Below are positions 42,893-52,121 of a DNA stretch of 64,000 bases, piece by piece. Numbering within the stretch: position 1 is the stretch's first letter; every line of letters starts with the position of its first letter. Made by a program: the position numbers and the translations under genes. Below the pieces are notes generated by a model that had not been told where the DNA came from, did not search any database, and was given only the letters and a program-made list of their open reading frames with translations. The DNA is from Methylococcus mesophilus (GTDB taxonomy: Bacteria > Pseudomonadota > Gammaproteobacteria > Methylococcales > Methylococcaceae), in NCBI RefSeq assembly GCF_026247885.1, contig NZ_CP110921.1, positions 2,785,001-2,849,000 of the forward strand, given 5' to 3'.

Positions 42893-43615
42893 TCAGGCAA
42901 AGTCGAAAGCTTCCAGTGTCACGCAGATATCCACACCGCATGCCGGCGTGATCGCCGCTGCCGGCAAGGGTTCTCCGCAGCGCCAGCGCTGAACCGCGCT
43001 GAATTTGCCGAAGCCGGTCGCGAGAAATATCACCTCGCGGCTCCGGCTCAATCGGCTGGCGCTGAGGCTGACGCGCTCGGCGCTGGCGCCCGGTGCATCC
43101 GTCACCGCTAGAACGTCGGGACTGTCCGGATCGGCACCCCAATCGCGGCCCGGAAACAGGGCGGCGGTGTGACCGTCCGTACCCAGGCCGAGCAGAACGA
43201 GATCGAATTCTTCGACGCCGGCGACCACTTCCGCATACAGCTCGGCTCCGCGTTGATGCCCCAGCTCCCCGGGAATGGGGTGGACCTGAGCGGCCGGAAT
43301 CGGGCTGTCGTCGAGCCAGACGCTTCGGGCGACGGCGGAGTTCCGCCCCGGATCGTCCGCCGGCAGGCAGAACTCATCGCCCCAGTAGACCTGCCATTTG
43401 CTCCACTCGGCTTCCGCCCGCGCCGCCGCCAGTCTCCGATAGATAGGTTCCGGGGTCTTGCCGCCCGCCAGCACGATGCAAAATGTGCCACGGACCGCTA
43501 TGGCCTCCCAAGCCATTCGCAAAATCCCCCGCACCACCCGAATTTCGAAGTCCTCCGCCGTGGGGTAGACATGCCAGCGCTTCTGTTGTCTCGGATACAT
43601 CGGGCTTGCCCTCAT
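42893..43615 (-). CDS. pgl: 6-phosphogluconolactonase
   Basis: 240 residues from the ATG at 43615, which overlaps the zwf stop (ATGA). VLAGGKTPEPIYRRLA, WSKWQVYWGDEFCLPADDPGRN and LVLLGLGTDGHTAALFPG are the SOL/DevB-type blocks. It hydrolyses 6-phosphogluconolactone after G6P dehydrogenase and is translationally coupled to it. An alternative start five codons later (MYPRQQ) is possible. Confidence 0.93.
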   Translation of the reverse strand: MRASPMYPRQQKRWHVYPTAEDFEIRVVRGILRMAWEAIAVRGTFCIVLAGGKTPEPIYRRLAAARAEAEWSKWQVYWGDEFCLPADDPGRNSAVARSVWLDDSPIPAAQVHPIPGELGHQRGAELYAEVVAGVEEFDLVLLGLGTDGHTAALFPGRDWGADPDSPDVLAVTDAPGASAERVSLSASRLSRSREVIFLATGFGKFSAVQRWRCGEPLPAAAITPACGVDICVTLEAFDFA

Positions 43616-45096
43616 AGCTGGTTGCGCCAGGCTTGTTCGACTTTGTCGAACAGCCGGTCCGCTTCCGGCGGCCCCCACGAACCCGCCGGATAGGTGTGGA
43701 TGAAATCGCGCTGCCGCGTCCAATGCCTGAGAATGGGATCGACCACCCGCCAGGCCCATTCCACTTCATCGAAGCGGAGAAACAGCGAACGGTCGCCTTC
43801 CATGACATCGAGCAGCAGCGTCTCATAGGCCTCAAGCGTCTTCTCGCGGCCGCGGCGGTACGAGGCGTCGAGGCGGATGACCCGGGTATCCATGCCGAGG
43901 CCGGGCTGCTTGGAGTGCAGCTCGATATGCATGCTCTCCGAGGGTTGCAGGGAAAGCAAGACCCAATTGGGCTCGATGAATTCCAGCGGCGTTTCCCTGA
44001 ACAACTGCTGGGGCGGATGGCGGAAGCGGATCGCGATGAGCGAGAGCTGCTGCGCAAGGCGCTTGCCGGTGCGCAGATAGAACGGCACCCCGCGCCAGCG
44101 CCAGTTGTCGACATAGAACTTGGCGGTGACGAAGGTCTCCGCGATGGAGCGAGGCGCCACACCGGGCTCCTCCTGATAGCCGGGTACGGCGACGCCGTCG
44201 ATCGAACCGGCGCCGTACTGCGCCCGGAAGGCATGGGCGTGAATCGATTGTTCGGCGATGGGACGGATCGACCGCAGCACCTTCACCTTTTCGTCGCGCA
44301 GGGCATCGGCCTCCAGCGCCGGCGGCGGCTCCATCGCCACCAGTGTGAGCAACTGGAGCAAATGGTTCTGCAGCATATCCCGCAGTGCACCGGCTTTGTC
44401 GTAGTAATCGGCGCGGGTCGCAACGCCGGCCTGTTCCGCCACGGAAATCTGCACGTGGTCGATGTAATTGCGGTTCCACAGCGGCTCGATGAGCGTGTTG
44501 GCGAATCGGAACACCAGGAGATTCTGGACCGTTTCCTTGCCCAGATAATGATCGATCCGGTAGATCTGCTCCTCGTCGAAGGAGCCGTGCAGCAACCGGT
44601 TCAACTGCCGGGCGCTGTCGACGTCCTCTCCGAACGGCTTTTCCACCACGATCCGGTGCAGGCCGCGCGGCCGGTTCAAACCGGTTCGATCGAGCTGTTG
44701 AATGACCGCGCCGAAGTCCGAGGGCTTGATGGAAAGATAGAATACGGTGTCGGCGCAGCTTTGATCGGCGCAGAGTTTGTCGCTCAAGGTTTGGTAGAGG
44801 GCCGGATCGTGCAGATCTCCCGCAATATAGGTGAAACGCGCCGCGAAACGTCGGTAGACGCGTGCGTTGAACTGGTCGCCCGTCCGTCTCCGGATGCTGT
44901 CCTCCAGATGCCGAAGCCAATCCGCCTCGCTCCAGGGCCTCCGGCCCAGGGCGATGATCGACATTCCAACCGGCAAACGCCCGCCCGCCTCCAGATGGTA
45001 AAGCGCGGGGAGCAGCTTGAATGCGGACAGATCGCCCGTGGCTCCGAAGATGACGAAATGGCACGGAAGTGCCTGAGGCGGTTGCGGCAGGGTCAT
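43612..45096 (-). CDS. zwf: Glucose-6-phosphate 1-dehydrogenase
   Basis: 494 residues, the usual length. FVIFGATGDLSAFKLLPALY is the NADP-binding start, VEKPFGEDVDSARQLN and RIDHYLGKETVQNLLVFRFAN contain the active-site His/Lys, and the C-terminal domain is complete. GGAAGGAGG stands before the ATG. With pgl it makes 6-phosphogluconate for the oxidative pentose phosphate or Entner-Doudoroff route. In RuMP-cycle methanotrophs this also feeds formaldehyde oxidation and the KDPG branch. The 276-base gap upstream holds the promoter region; I saw no clear boxes. Confidence 0.97.
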   Translation of the reverse strand: MTLPQPPQALPCHFVIFGATGDLSAFKLLPALYHLEAGGRLPVGMSIIALGRRPWSEADWLRHLEDSIRRRTGDQFNARVYRRFAARFTYIAGDLHDPALYQTLSDKLCADQSCADTVFYLSIKPSDFGAVIQQLDRTGLNRPRGLHRIVVEKPFGEDVDSARQLNRLLHGSFDEEQIYRIDHYLGKETVQNLLVFRFANTLIEPLWNRNYIDHVQISVAEQAGVATRADYYDKAGALRDMLQNHLLQLLTLVAMEPPPALEADALRDEKVKVLRSIRPIAEQSIHAHAFRAQYGAGSIDGVAVPGYQEEPGVAPRSIAETFVTAKFYVDNWRWRGVPFYLRTGKRLAQQLSLIAIRFRHPPQQLFRETPLEFIEPNWVLLSLQPSESMHIELHSKQPGLGMDTRVIRLDASYRRGREKTLEAYETLLLDVMEGDRSLFLRFDEVEWAWRVVDPILRHWTRQRDFIHTYPAGSWGPPEADRLFDKVEQAWRNQL

Positions 45097-45372
45097 GGAA
45101 CCTCCTTCCCTTGAACCTCAGAAGATGGGGCAGAGCCCGAAAGGCATGCAATCGCATGGATCGACAGGCGTCCGCCGGCTTTGGGCTTGCCTCCTGGAAG
45201 CCGAACTTCAGCCCGCCACCCGCGGAGGACTCGGCCCACTGCCATCGATTCCCAGCGGACGCCGCCTGCGTAGGCATCCAGAATCAAAAGTCGGCAAGCG
45301 CCGCTGGGGCCGAGTTGAATTATGGAACCACGAAATCGCAGTGCGGCTCAAGCGAAGGTGGAACGGGTGAGC

Positions 45373-45897
45373 TCAGTCCAGGGCTTCGACTTCGACACGC
45401 CCCAGACCGCTCAGCCGCAGCGCCTTTGCCGCGCCATGCGAGAGGTCGATCAAGCGCCCGCCGACGAAAGGTCCGCGATCGTTCACGACGAGAACAATCG
45501 AGCGCCGGTTGCTGAGATTGGTGACCCTGACTCGCGTGGGCAAGGGGAGGGTGCGGTGCGCAGCGCTCAAGCCCTGGGGATTGAAGCGGGTTCCCATCGC
45601 AGTGCGATGGCCGGACTCCTCTCCATACCATGACGCCGTACCCCGCTCCCGGTATCCCCTGGCGCTGGTCAAAGGGTAATAGATCCGGCCCTTCACACGA
45701 TAGGCCCGATTGTAGGCGGCGCCATGGCGGGGAGTGGAATGAGATGGCGCTTCGAGGTGAGCCACGGATTTGCCGTGATCGATATGGTTTGCACAACCCG
45801 AGAGCAGGATCACCGCCGCGAGGCCAGAACGGACGCTGCGCAGCAATGCCCGCCCAAGCGGGTGTCGGAGAGCGCGGTAATTTCCCTTGACGGCCAT
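45373..45897 (-). CDS. rlpA: RlpA-like septal ring lipoprotein
   Basis: 174 residues from the ATG at 45897; an ATG at 45921 is also possible. A lipobox LLSGCAN follows a hydrophobic stretch, then the double-psi beta-barrel: GTASWYGEESGHRTAMGTRFN, LPLPTRVRVTNLSNRRSIVLVVNDRGPF and DLSHGAAKALRL. RlpA proteins bind or cleave denuded peptidoglycan at septa. The SPOR domain found in E. coli RlpA is absent, so this is the short form. Confidence 0.88.
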   Translation of the reverse strand: MAVKGNYRALRHPLGRALLRSVRSGLAAVILLSGCANHIDHGKSVAHLEAPSHSTPRHGAAYNRAYRVKGRIYYPLTSARGYRERGTASWYGEESGHRTAMGTRFNPQGLSAAHRTLPLPTRVRVTNLSNRRSIVLVVNDRGPFVGGRLIDLSHGAAKALRLSGLGRVEVEALD

Positions 45898-46295
45898 TGC
45901 TATCGATTCGAAACCGAGCATTGATAAGAGTGGAATCGGCGTTTCGGTGCCGATTTCAGAGATGCCAAGCAAGAATCGTGACTAGATTCTTCCTTCTTAT
46001 CACGCTGATTTTTCTTGTATTCGAAAACAGGCCCGAAAGGCGTCGTCGTGCCAGGACGACAGCGATTCCATGGCCTGGAAACCAAAATTGCTGAACGGGC
46101 TGTAATTAAACGTGGTTAAGCGGCACCCGTGCCGTCGCCAAACAACATCACCGGCGTTGCCGGGGACAGGTGAGAGGCTGGGCGAAAGAGAGGATTGAGC
46201 GGAGGAGGTAGGGCTGCTGCAGGGAAGTGTCGTCGACGGGCCGTACATGCGGATGGGTAGGCAGTCCCACCCGCACGTATGTCCGGTAGTTGCCG
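45898..46295. other. Gap without a supported gene
   Basis: Contains the rlpA upstream region and the region after the HAF protein stop. TTTCTTGTATTCGAAAACAG around 46010-46030 is AT-rich, but I could not define promoter boxes with confidence. Confidence 0.35.
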
Positions 46296-48863
46296 TTATC
46301 GCTTCAACAGCGAGTTGTATAGCGCACCATCGTCAACACAGCTTTCCTTCTTTTTCAAAGGTACGCATACCTTGACGGTACCTTCGCAGACGTTTTGCTG
46401 TGCATCGGTCGCACTGAACCCGATGGTATAGACCCGCCCATTCCCGTTTTTCTTCTTACCGGCCCGTTCGGCGCGCAGCCTCAGTTTGTCGCCGGTCGCC
46501 TTATGCACGATGACGGCATCGGGACTGCTGTCGGAACTGTTGATCCGGCGGACCGGTTCGTCCTGCATGACCGAAAGAATCTTGACCGTCATGTCGTTCG
46601 CCGCCGCAGATCCGGCTTCGCCTGCCAGCGACTGGGTACTTTCCCCGAGTTCCTTGAGAATTATCCGCCGCATCTTATGATCCGGCGCCCAGAGTCGAGC
46701 GGGGTCGACCACCGCGCGATCACAGACGGGATTCGGTGTCGGGGACGGCGTAGGTGTGGGTGCCGGCGTGGGGCTTGGGCTGGACGTCGGCCCGGGTGTC
46801 GGGTTCGGAGACGACGTAGGTGACGGGGTTGGAGACGACGTAGGCGTCGGGTTCGGAGACGACGTAGGTGTCGGGTTCGGAGACGACGTAGGTGTCGGGT
46901 TCGGAGAGGAACCGGCGCTCAAGACCTTGACGTTCATTGACGCATTCGCCGTCAAGAAGCCGTCGCTCACGGTTAGCTGGAATACCAGAGTATCGTTCTC
47001 GGCCGTCGTTGCCGGAGCCACGAAACTCGGCGCCGCCGTGTTGGCGTCATTCAAGCCTACCGCGGGTCCGCCGGTTTGAGCCCAGGCATAAGTCAAAGGA
47101 TCGCCGTCCGGGTCGCTGCTGCCATTGCCGCTCAGGTTAACCGTGTCTCCGGTATGCACCGTAAGATTGGCGCCTGCGTCCGCCACCGGAGGGTGATTGG
47201 TGTTGTCCACCGTTACATTGACGTTCGAGGGTGCTGAAGCCAATCCCTTGTCGTCGGTCACCGTGAGAGAAAATGCGCAGGTGTGCAGCGTCTGGCCGAC
47301 CAGTGGGGCTGTGAAGCTCGGCGAGGGGCTCGCATTGTTGTCCAGGGCTACCGCATTGCACGGCTCGCCCGTCGAAACGTTGCTCCAGGCATAGCTAAGC
47401 GCGCTTCCTTCCGGATCATAACTCCCGGAACCGTCGAGATGTACGCTCGCCCCTTCCCTCACCGTCTGGGTCTCGCCGGCATCAGAGATCGGGGGCTGAT
47501 TGGCGGCATTGTCGGATACCACGGTGACATCGATAAGCTCTTCGTCACTGAACAAGCCGTCGCTGACGTTCAGTTTGAAGCTGAGTACACGGCTTTTTTG
47601 GCCGGCATCCAATACGGGCGTGGTGAAGCTTGCTTTAGCGGTTTTGGCATCCTTCAGGCTGACGCCCGGACCTGCGACCTGCGACCATGAGTAAATCGGG
47701 CAGGGTGCGGGAGCACCTTGGCGGGAACATGCGGGCGCGCTGCTGTGGGACCCGTCCAGCGTCACTTTTATGTTCTCTGCCACGTTGCCGAGGGGACCCT
47801 CGACGACTGCCGCCGGGAGATTCGGCGTAAGCAGCAGGGCTCGTCGGTTCGCGCCCGTCTTGGCCGTGAGCGCGATCTGGCCGGCATTGTTGATAGCGAT
47901 GCCTTGAATCTCGGTGCCCGATGCGATGTTCGCCTCTGCCGGCATCAGGCCGTACAGGTCGTACATCTTGCCGTCGCTGTAGAGAAAACCGTGCTGCTGG
48001 CCGCCGGCCACTGCGGACACGCCGACGATCTTGCCGGCATCGTTGATGCCCATGGCTTGGCTGGTGCTGCCCCCCAGGGTGCCGATATCGGCCATGCCGC
48101 CGTTGCTATACAGGAAAGCATGCGGCACGCCGGCCGAAACATCGGAGTATCCTACAACCTGCCCGGAATTGTTGACGGCGGTAGCCCAACTGGGATTTGC
48201 ATTCGGGTTGCCCAGCGCCCCCAGGTCGACCTTCCCACCGTTGTCGTACAGAAATGCGTGGGTAGCATGCGTTGCCGTCTCTGCATACCCCACGGCCTGG
48301 CCCACGTCGTTGATGGCGGTGCCGAAACTGAACTCCCCTCCCAGCGTACCGAGGTCGGAAAAAGCGCCGTTGCTGTATAAAAACGCGTGTCTGTTACCTT
48401 CGATCTTCGCCCATCCCACAATCTGGCCGTTGTTGTTGATGGCCGAAGCAACGGCGGCTGTCGCCCCTTCAGGCAAGCCTAGATCGACTATCTTCTTGTT
48501 GCCGTAATAGCTGTAATAAAAAGCGACAGGATTCTGGTCGTTACCCGATTGCCCTACGACGGCACCCGCATTGTTGGCGCCCCGCGACTTGCTCTGGCCG
48601 CCGGCCAACACGCCGAGATCGATCATGCCGCCATCGGCGAACAGAAAAGCATGAGGAGGTTGCTTGTCGTCCCCGGAAGCGAAATAGCCGACGACTTGGC
48701 CGTTATCGTTGACGTCGGTGATATCGACATTCCCGGCCAGCGACGTGATATTGGTGACGCTGTAAGCGGCCGCCATCACACCTGACGGAGAAGTGGCGCC
48801 AAGCGCGCCGAAAATCGATATAACCAAAGATTTCAAGTGGAATTTATCGTTAAATGGCTTCAT
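46296..48863 (-). CDS. Large secreted HAF-repeat / PKD-like protein with Pro-rich linker
   Basis: 855 residues from the ATG at 48863 ([32 protein letters not shown], a signal-like start); a longer start at 48935 is less likely. Residues ~30-370 hold about six HAF repeats ([36 protein letters not shown]). Residues ~375-645 are three PKD/K319L-type Ig domains ([34 protein letters not shown]). A Ser/Pro/Thr linker built from 8-residue units (SPNPTPTS) follows, then a ~140-residue C-terminal domain (ICD-like [21 protein letters not shown]..). Likely an extracellular or surface-exposed protein; function unknown. No sortase or autotransporter anchor seen. Confidence 0.82.
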   Translation of the reverse strand: MKPFNDKFHLKSLVISIFGALGATSPSGVMAAAYSVTNITSLAGNVDITDVNDNGQVVGYFASGDDKQPPHAFLFADGGMIDLGVLAGGQSKSRGANNAGAVVGQSGNDQNPVAFYYSYYGNKKIVDLGLPEGATAAVASAINNNGQIVGWAKIEGNRHAFLYSNGAFSDLGTLGGEFSFGTAINDVGQAVGYAETATHATHAFLYDNGGKVDLGALGNPNANPSWATAVNNSGQVVGYSDVSAGVPHAFLYSNGGMADIGTLGGSTSQAMGINDAGKIVGVSAVAGGQQHGFLYSDGKMYDLYGLMPAEANIASGTEIQGIAINNAGQIALTAKTGANRRALLLTPNLPAAVVEGPLGNVAENIKVTLDGSHSSAPACSRQGAPAPCPIYSWSQVAGPGVSLKDAKTAKASFTTPVLDAGQKSRVLSFKLNVSDGLFSDEELIDVTVVSDNAANQPPISDAGETQTVREGASVHLDGSGSYDPEGSALSYAWSNVSTGEPCNAVALDNNASPSPSFTAPLVGQTLHTCAFSLTVTDDKGLASAPSNVNVTVDNTNHPPVADAGANLTVHTGDTVNLSGNGSSDPDGDPLTYAWAQTGGPAVGLNDANTAAPSFVAPATTAENDTLVFQLTVSDGFLTANASMNVKVLSAGSSPNPTPTSSPNPTPTSSPNPTPTSSPTPSPTSSPNPTPGPTSSPSPTPAPTPTPSPTPNPVCDRAVVDPARLWAPDHKMRRIILKELGESTQSLAGEAGSAAANDMTVKILSVMQDEPVRRINSSDSSPDAVIVHKATGDKLRLRAERAGKKKNGNGRVYTIGFSATDAQQNVCEGTVKVCVPLKKKESCVDDGALYNSLLKR
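46804..46899. repeat. Tandem 24-bp repeat coding the Pro-rich linker
   Basis: Four 24-bp units (TTCGGAGACGACGTAGGTGT plus CGGG, with few changes) starting at 46804, 46828, 46852 and 46876. Each codes eight residues, SPNPTPTS, on the minus strand. Near-identity of the last two units suggests recent copy-number change. Confidence 0.9.
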
Positions 48864-49243
48864 GTCCTCACCCGTTGCCCAAATCATATGTACCACTATT
48901 CGATATATGGGATTGCATTTTACCCTCCCCCGCAATCGCTTTTGTGCGCCGCCAGCTCCTGCAGCCCTCGAGGCTTACAAGTCCGCAATCGATAGTCTCT
49001 TAAAGTACACCATATTGCTGTTCAATCAACCCGGATGTGTCCACCGGGATAGTTTTGATGCGAAACCGCGCCGGTTCGGACAAAAAGCGGATTTCTACGG
49101 CGCGCATTGCCTTCGCGGCAACTCCAGTTGGTCCCCAGCCCGCCAAGAAAGTTCCCTCCCCTGATAGAATACGAGCGTACCTGATCGGCCCCCTCACGCG
49201 TACCCCTAAAGCGAATTTCAGGCCAACATCCCCGACTCGATCA
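48864..49243. other. Divergent promoter region of the HAF protein gene and gmk
   Basis: AT-rich at 48880-49020 on the side of the HAF gene. No gene. TAGAAT at 49165-49170 could be a -10 box for gmk, but no matching -35 is evident. Confidence 0.35.
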
Positions 49244-49858
49244 ATGACACAGGGAATCCTTTACGTCATTTCCGCACCGTCCGGAGCAGGAAAAACCAGT
49301 CTGGTCAGCGCGCTTTGCGATGGCGCTCCCGACCTCGCGGTGTCGGTGTCGCACACGACGCGACCGCGGCGGCCGGGTGAGGTGCCCGGCCAGGATTACT
49401 GCTTCGTGGAAAAGCCCGAGTTCGAGCAAATGATTGCGGACGAAGCATTTCTGGAATACGCCCGCGTCTTCGACAACTACTACGGTACGGCGAAAGCGAC
49501 GGTCGAGGAGATGCTGGCAGCCGGACAGGATGCCGTGCTCGAGATCGACTGGCAAGGCGCCCGCCAAGTCCGCGAGCTGATGCCCGCATGCGTCTCCATC
49601 TTCATCCTGCCGCCCTCCCGCGAGACGCTGGAACAGCGCTTGCGCAGCCGCCGGCAGGACTCCGAAGCGGTCATTGCCCGCCGGATGGAGGCGGCCATTT
49701 CCGAAATGTCGCATTATGCGGAGTACGATTACCTGATCGTCAATGACGACTTCAATCTCGCCCTTAACCAGCTCCGCGCGATCGTCCAAACCCAGCGTCT
49801 CGCCGTCCGGCGACAGGCGCCGCGACTGGAATGCCTGATTGCCGGCCTGCTGGGCTGA
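49244..49858 (+). CDS. gmk: Guanylate kinase
   Basis: 204 residues from the ATG at 49244. P-loop [34 protein letters not shown] (GMP binding), [13 protein letters not shown] and [12 protein letters not shown] are all present. It phosphorylates GMP to GDP and is essential. In many gammaproteobacteria yicC precedes gmk; here yicC is 49 kb away at the window start. The stop abuts the regA stop from the opposite strand (49858/49859). Confidence 0.97.
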   Translation: MTQGILYVISAPSGAGKTSLVSALCDGAPDLAVSVSHTTRPRRPGEVPGQDYCFVEKPEFEQMIADEAFLEYARVFDNYYGTAKATVEEMLAAGQDAVLEIDWQGARQVRELMPACVSIFILPPSRETLEQRLRSRRQDSEAVIARRMEAAISEMSHYAEYDYLIVNDDFNLALNQLRAIVQTQRLAVRRQAPRLECLIAGLLG

Positions 49859-50413
49859 TCATTCTTTGACGGGACGCTTTTCCAGCTTGCGCTGAAGCGT
49901 GCGACGATGCATGCCAAGCGCGCGCGCGGCTGCCGAAATGTTCCCATCGTGCTCGACCAGGATCTTCTGCAGATGCTCCCATTCGAGTCGCTTGACCGAA
50001 AGCGGCTTTTCCTTGATTTCGACTGACGTATCTCCCTCGTCCTTGTGAAGTGCCGCCAGGATTTCGTCCGTGTCGGCAGGCTTGGTGAGATAGTGGGTAG
50101 CCCCCAGCTTGATGGCTTCGACCGCCGTCGCGATGCTGGCAAATCCCGTCAGCACGACGATGCGGGTGTTGGAATCCAGTTCGTGCAACCGCTTTACCAG
50201 GGTCAGGCCCGACTCGTGCCCGATCCGTAGATCGATGACTGCGTATTCCGGCTCGATCCGCGCGGCCAGATCGAGGCCGGTTTCCACATCGTTGGCAGCG
50301 TGAACGGTGTAGTTCCGCCGGGCCAAAGCCTGCCGCAGTACCTCGCAATAGGTGGGATCGTCATCCACCAGCAGCAGATGGGGGCTCTCGTTTTTTTCTT
50401 CGTGCGTACTCAT
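49859..50413 (-). CDS. regA: Response regulator of the RegA/PrrA/ActR family
   Basis: 184 residues. Receiver domain with HLLLVDDDPTYCEVL, phosphoacceptor Asp at about residue 61 (AVIDLRIGHESG), VLTGFASIATAVEAIKLGA and Lys in YLTKPAD, then a four-proline-free short linker and a Fis-type HTH: LEWEHLQKILVEHDGNISAAARALGMHRRTLQRKLEKRP. This HTH is nearly invariant in RegA orthologues, global redox regulators. Its ATG overlaps the regB stop, so the sensor gene is upstream in the same operon. Two RegA-type boxes are found at 51936-51965, upstream of regB. Confidence 0.93.
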   Translation of the reverse strand: MSTHEEKNESPHLLLVDDDPTYCEVLRQALARRNYTVHAANDVETGLDLAARIEPEYAVIDLRIGHESGLTLVKRLHELDSNTRIVVLTGFASIATAVEAIKLGATHYLTKPADTDEILAALHKDEGDTSVEIKEKPLSVKRLEWEHLQKILVEHDGNISAAARALGMHRRTLQRKLEKRPVKE

Positions 50414-51771
50414 GTCGGTGATGGCAACAAGGGTAGAACAATGCGGGTTCGGGTGCCGCCCTGCATGCGAGCAGACATGCTGATGACGCCGCCGATGCGT
50501 TCGATAGTGGAGAAGGCCAGGAACAGTCCGACCCCCAGGCCGTGATCCTTGGTAGTCACAGGGGACTTGCCGAGCTGCTGACTGAGTTCGGGCGTTACGC
50601 CCGGCCCATGGTCGATGACGTCCAGCGTCACCCGTTCCGCGGTCCAGCGCGCCTCGACTTGTATGCCTTCCGGAGATACGTCCGCGGCGTTGTTGATGAT
50701 GTTGACCAGCGCATGGGTCAGGCTGCGCTCGGCGATGATCGAGGGAATCGGCCGGGTGCCGTTGCGGTAGTAGCCGAGCGGCGTCGGCAGGCTTTGCTGC
50801 TTCCAGTCTTCGACGACGGCATCGAGGTAGTCCGGCAGCGGCATGACATGGCCGCTCTCCGCCCGCCCCTCGCCCGCGGAGGCCGACATCACGGCGAGAG
50901 CGTTCTTGCAGCGCTTGACCTGCTCGCGGAGTATCTGCATCTTTCCTTGGAGATCGTCGCGCTGCTCGGCTTCGAACTCCTGCTCCAGTTCGCTGATCAG
51001 GATGGCCATGGTACCCAAGGGAGTACCCATTTCGTGGGCTGCGCCTGCGGCGAGCGTTCCCAGCGCGATGACGCGCTCGTTTCTCAAACTCTGTTCGCGG
51101 ACCTCGGCGAGCTTGCGCTCCCGCTCCCGCAGATTTTCCGCCATTTCCGCGACGAAATACGCCACCAACGCCGCGCTGAAGACGAACCCAAACCACATGC
51201 CGAACGCATGGAGCTGCACGTGGTGCTCCTCGATGACCGCGTGCAGATGGGCGTGCTGAGGGTCGATCATGAACGCATGAGCCGGGACGGGGGGCGTCAA
51301 CGTTTCTGGATTGAGCGCCGGAAGCGGCTGGTAGTAGCCGATCAGAATCGTGTAGCAGCCGGAAGCCAGAATGACGAGATGCCAGGTGAACGCGCGCGAC
51401 AGCACCGTCGCCGCGATGATGAGGGGAAGCAGGAAAAACCAAGCGATGGGGTTGTTGGCGCCGCCGGTAAAATAAAGGATCAGGGCGATGGCGAAGACAT
51501 CGACCATGAGCTGTACGAACAGATCGATCTGCGTAGTCGGCTCGATATCGGACAGCTTGAGCCAGGTCCACCAGTTGAATACCGACTGGATCGTCACGAT
51601 TCCCCAAAGCGGCGCCTGGCGCAAGGGGATTTCGAGACCGTAGACGCTGAACAGGATCATGAAAGCCTGAGCGCCGATCATCAGATTGCGGAGAACGAAC
51701 AACCATTGAAGATTCTTGCGGTTGGTGTTGTCCGAATCCAATGGGATAGGGATGTTCATGGAGTCGGTCAT
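50410..51771 (-). CDS. regB: Redox sensor histidine kinase RegB/PrrB
   Basis: 453 residues with six membrane helices. The quinone-sensing loop GGANNPIAWFFLLPL between helices 3 and 4 is conserved. ALGTLAAGAAHEMGTPLGTMAI is the H-box with the phosphorylated His at about residue 246. The redox-active cysteine of the dimer interface is kept in VKRCKNAL (about residue 288). ATP-binding N, G1 and G2 boxes follow (NIINNAADVSPEG, VIDHGPGV, GLGVGLFLAFSTIERIGG). Both known redox inputs are therefore retained. It forms an operon with regA. The usual senC gene is not adjacent. Confidence 0.94.
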   Translation of the reverse strand: MTDSMNIPIPLDSDNTNRKNLQWLFVLRNLMIGAQAFMILFSVYGLEIPLRQAPLWGIVTIQSVFNWWTWLKLSDIEPTTQIDLFVQLMVDVFAIALILYFTGGANNPIAWFFLLPLIIAATVLSRAFTWHLVILASGCYTILIGYYQPLPALNPETLTPPVPAHAFMIDPQHAHLHAVIEEHHVQLHAFGMWFGFVFSAALVAYFVAEMAENLRERERKLAEVREQSLRNERVIALGTLAAGAAHEMGTPLGTMAILISELEQEFEAEQRDDLQGKMQILREQVKRCKNALAVMSASAGEGRAESGHVMPLPDYLDAVVEDWKQQSLPTPLGYYRNGTRPIPSIIAERSLTHALVNIINNAADVSPEGIQVEARWTAERVTLDVIDHGPGVTPELSQQLGKSPVTTKDHGLGVGLFLAFSTIERIGGVISMSARMQGGTRTRIVLPLLPSPT

Positions 51772-51935
51772 ACGCTTATCTTACTGTTGGGGACGGCGAG
51801 GAGGACGTCTGCGGCAATTTGCCACATCGGCCGGACTTTGCGGGCAACCAGTATTCTGCGTGAGGAAGCGATGGAAAAACTGATACGGAGACGGACTTCA
51901 ACCTGAAGCTCAACAAGAGGGACTTGACAAAATGT

Positions 51936-51965
51936 GCGACATCCTGCCACGCGACAATTTGTCAC
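51936..51965 (-). promoter_or_regulatory. Two abutting RegA/RegR-type boxes
   Basis: On the minus strand 51965-51951 reads GTGACAAATTGTCGC and 51950-51936 reads GTGGCAGGATGTCGC. Both fit the RegR/RegA half-sites GNGRCR-N4-GNCGC described for rhizobial and Rhodobacter RegA-type regulators, and they touch without a gap. They lie about 165-195 bases upstream of the regB start and directly upstream of the predicted promoter of the small RNA at 52006, so autoregulation and control of that RNA are both possible. Confidence 0.6.
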
Positions 51966-52005
51966 ATTCACGTCACAGGTGTCGCTTGATAAGCTATAGC
52001 CGTCA

Positions 52006-52097
52006 TCGAGACTACCTCCCTCGAGTTGACGCGCCGCACGGTAGTGCGAGCGACTCCTCCTCTTTCGACGCAGGGCTGATCCCCCTGCGTTTTGTTT
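52006..52097 (+). ncRNA. Candidate small RNA with anti-Shine-Dalgarno loop
   Basis: A plus-strand unit in a 350-base gap between two minus-strand genes. Hairpin 1: TCGAG (52006-52010) and CTCGA (52020-52024) enclose ACTACCTCC, which contains the anti-SD ACCTCC. Hairpin 2: CGCAC (52035-52039), loop GGTA, GTGCG (52044-52048). A single-stranded CTCCTCCTC (52054-52062) follows. Terminator: ACGCAGGG (52068-52075) and CCCTGCGT (52083-52090), then TTTGTTT. A promoter GTCACA (51972-51977) and TATAGC (51995-52000), spacing 17, fits a start near 52006. No coding gene uses this terminator. Confidence 0.6.
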
Positions 52098-52121
52098 ACT
52101 TCCCCTATCCCGCCTGATTCG

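Noticed and set aside
43633-45114. A 493-codon plus-strand frame opposite zwf
   Set aside because: Antisense shadow of an unmistakable G6P dehydrogenase.
46804-46899. Short regular repeats as a possible CRISPR array
   Set aside because: Units are contiguous 24-mers with no spacers and encode an in-frame Pro/Ser/Thr linker.
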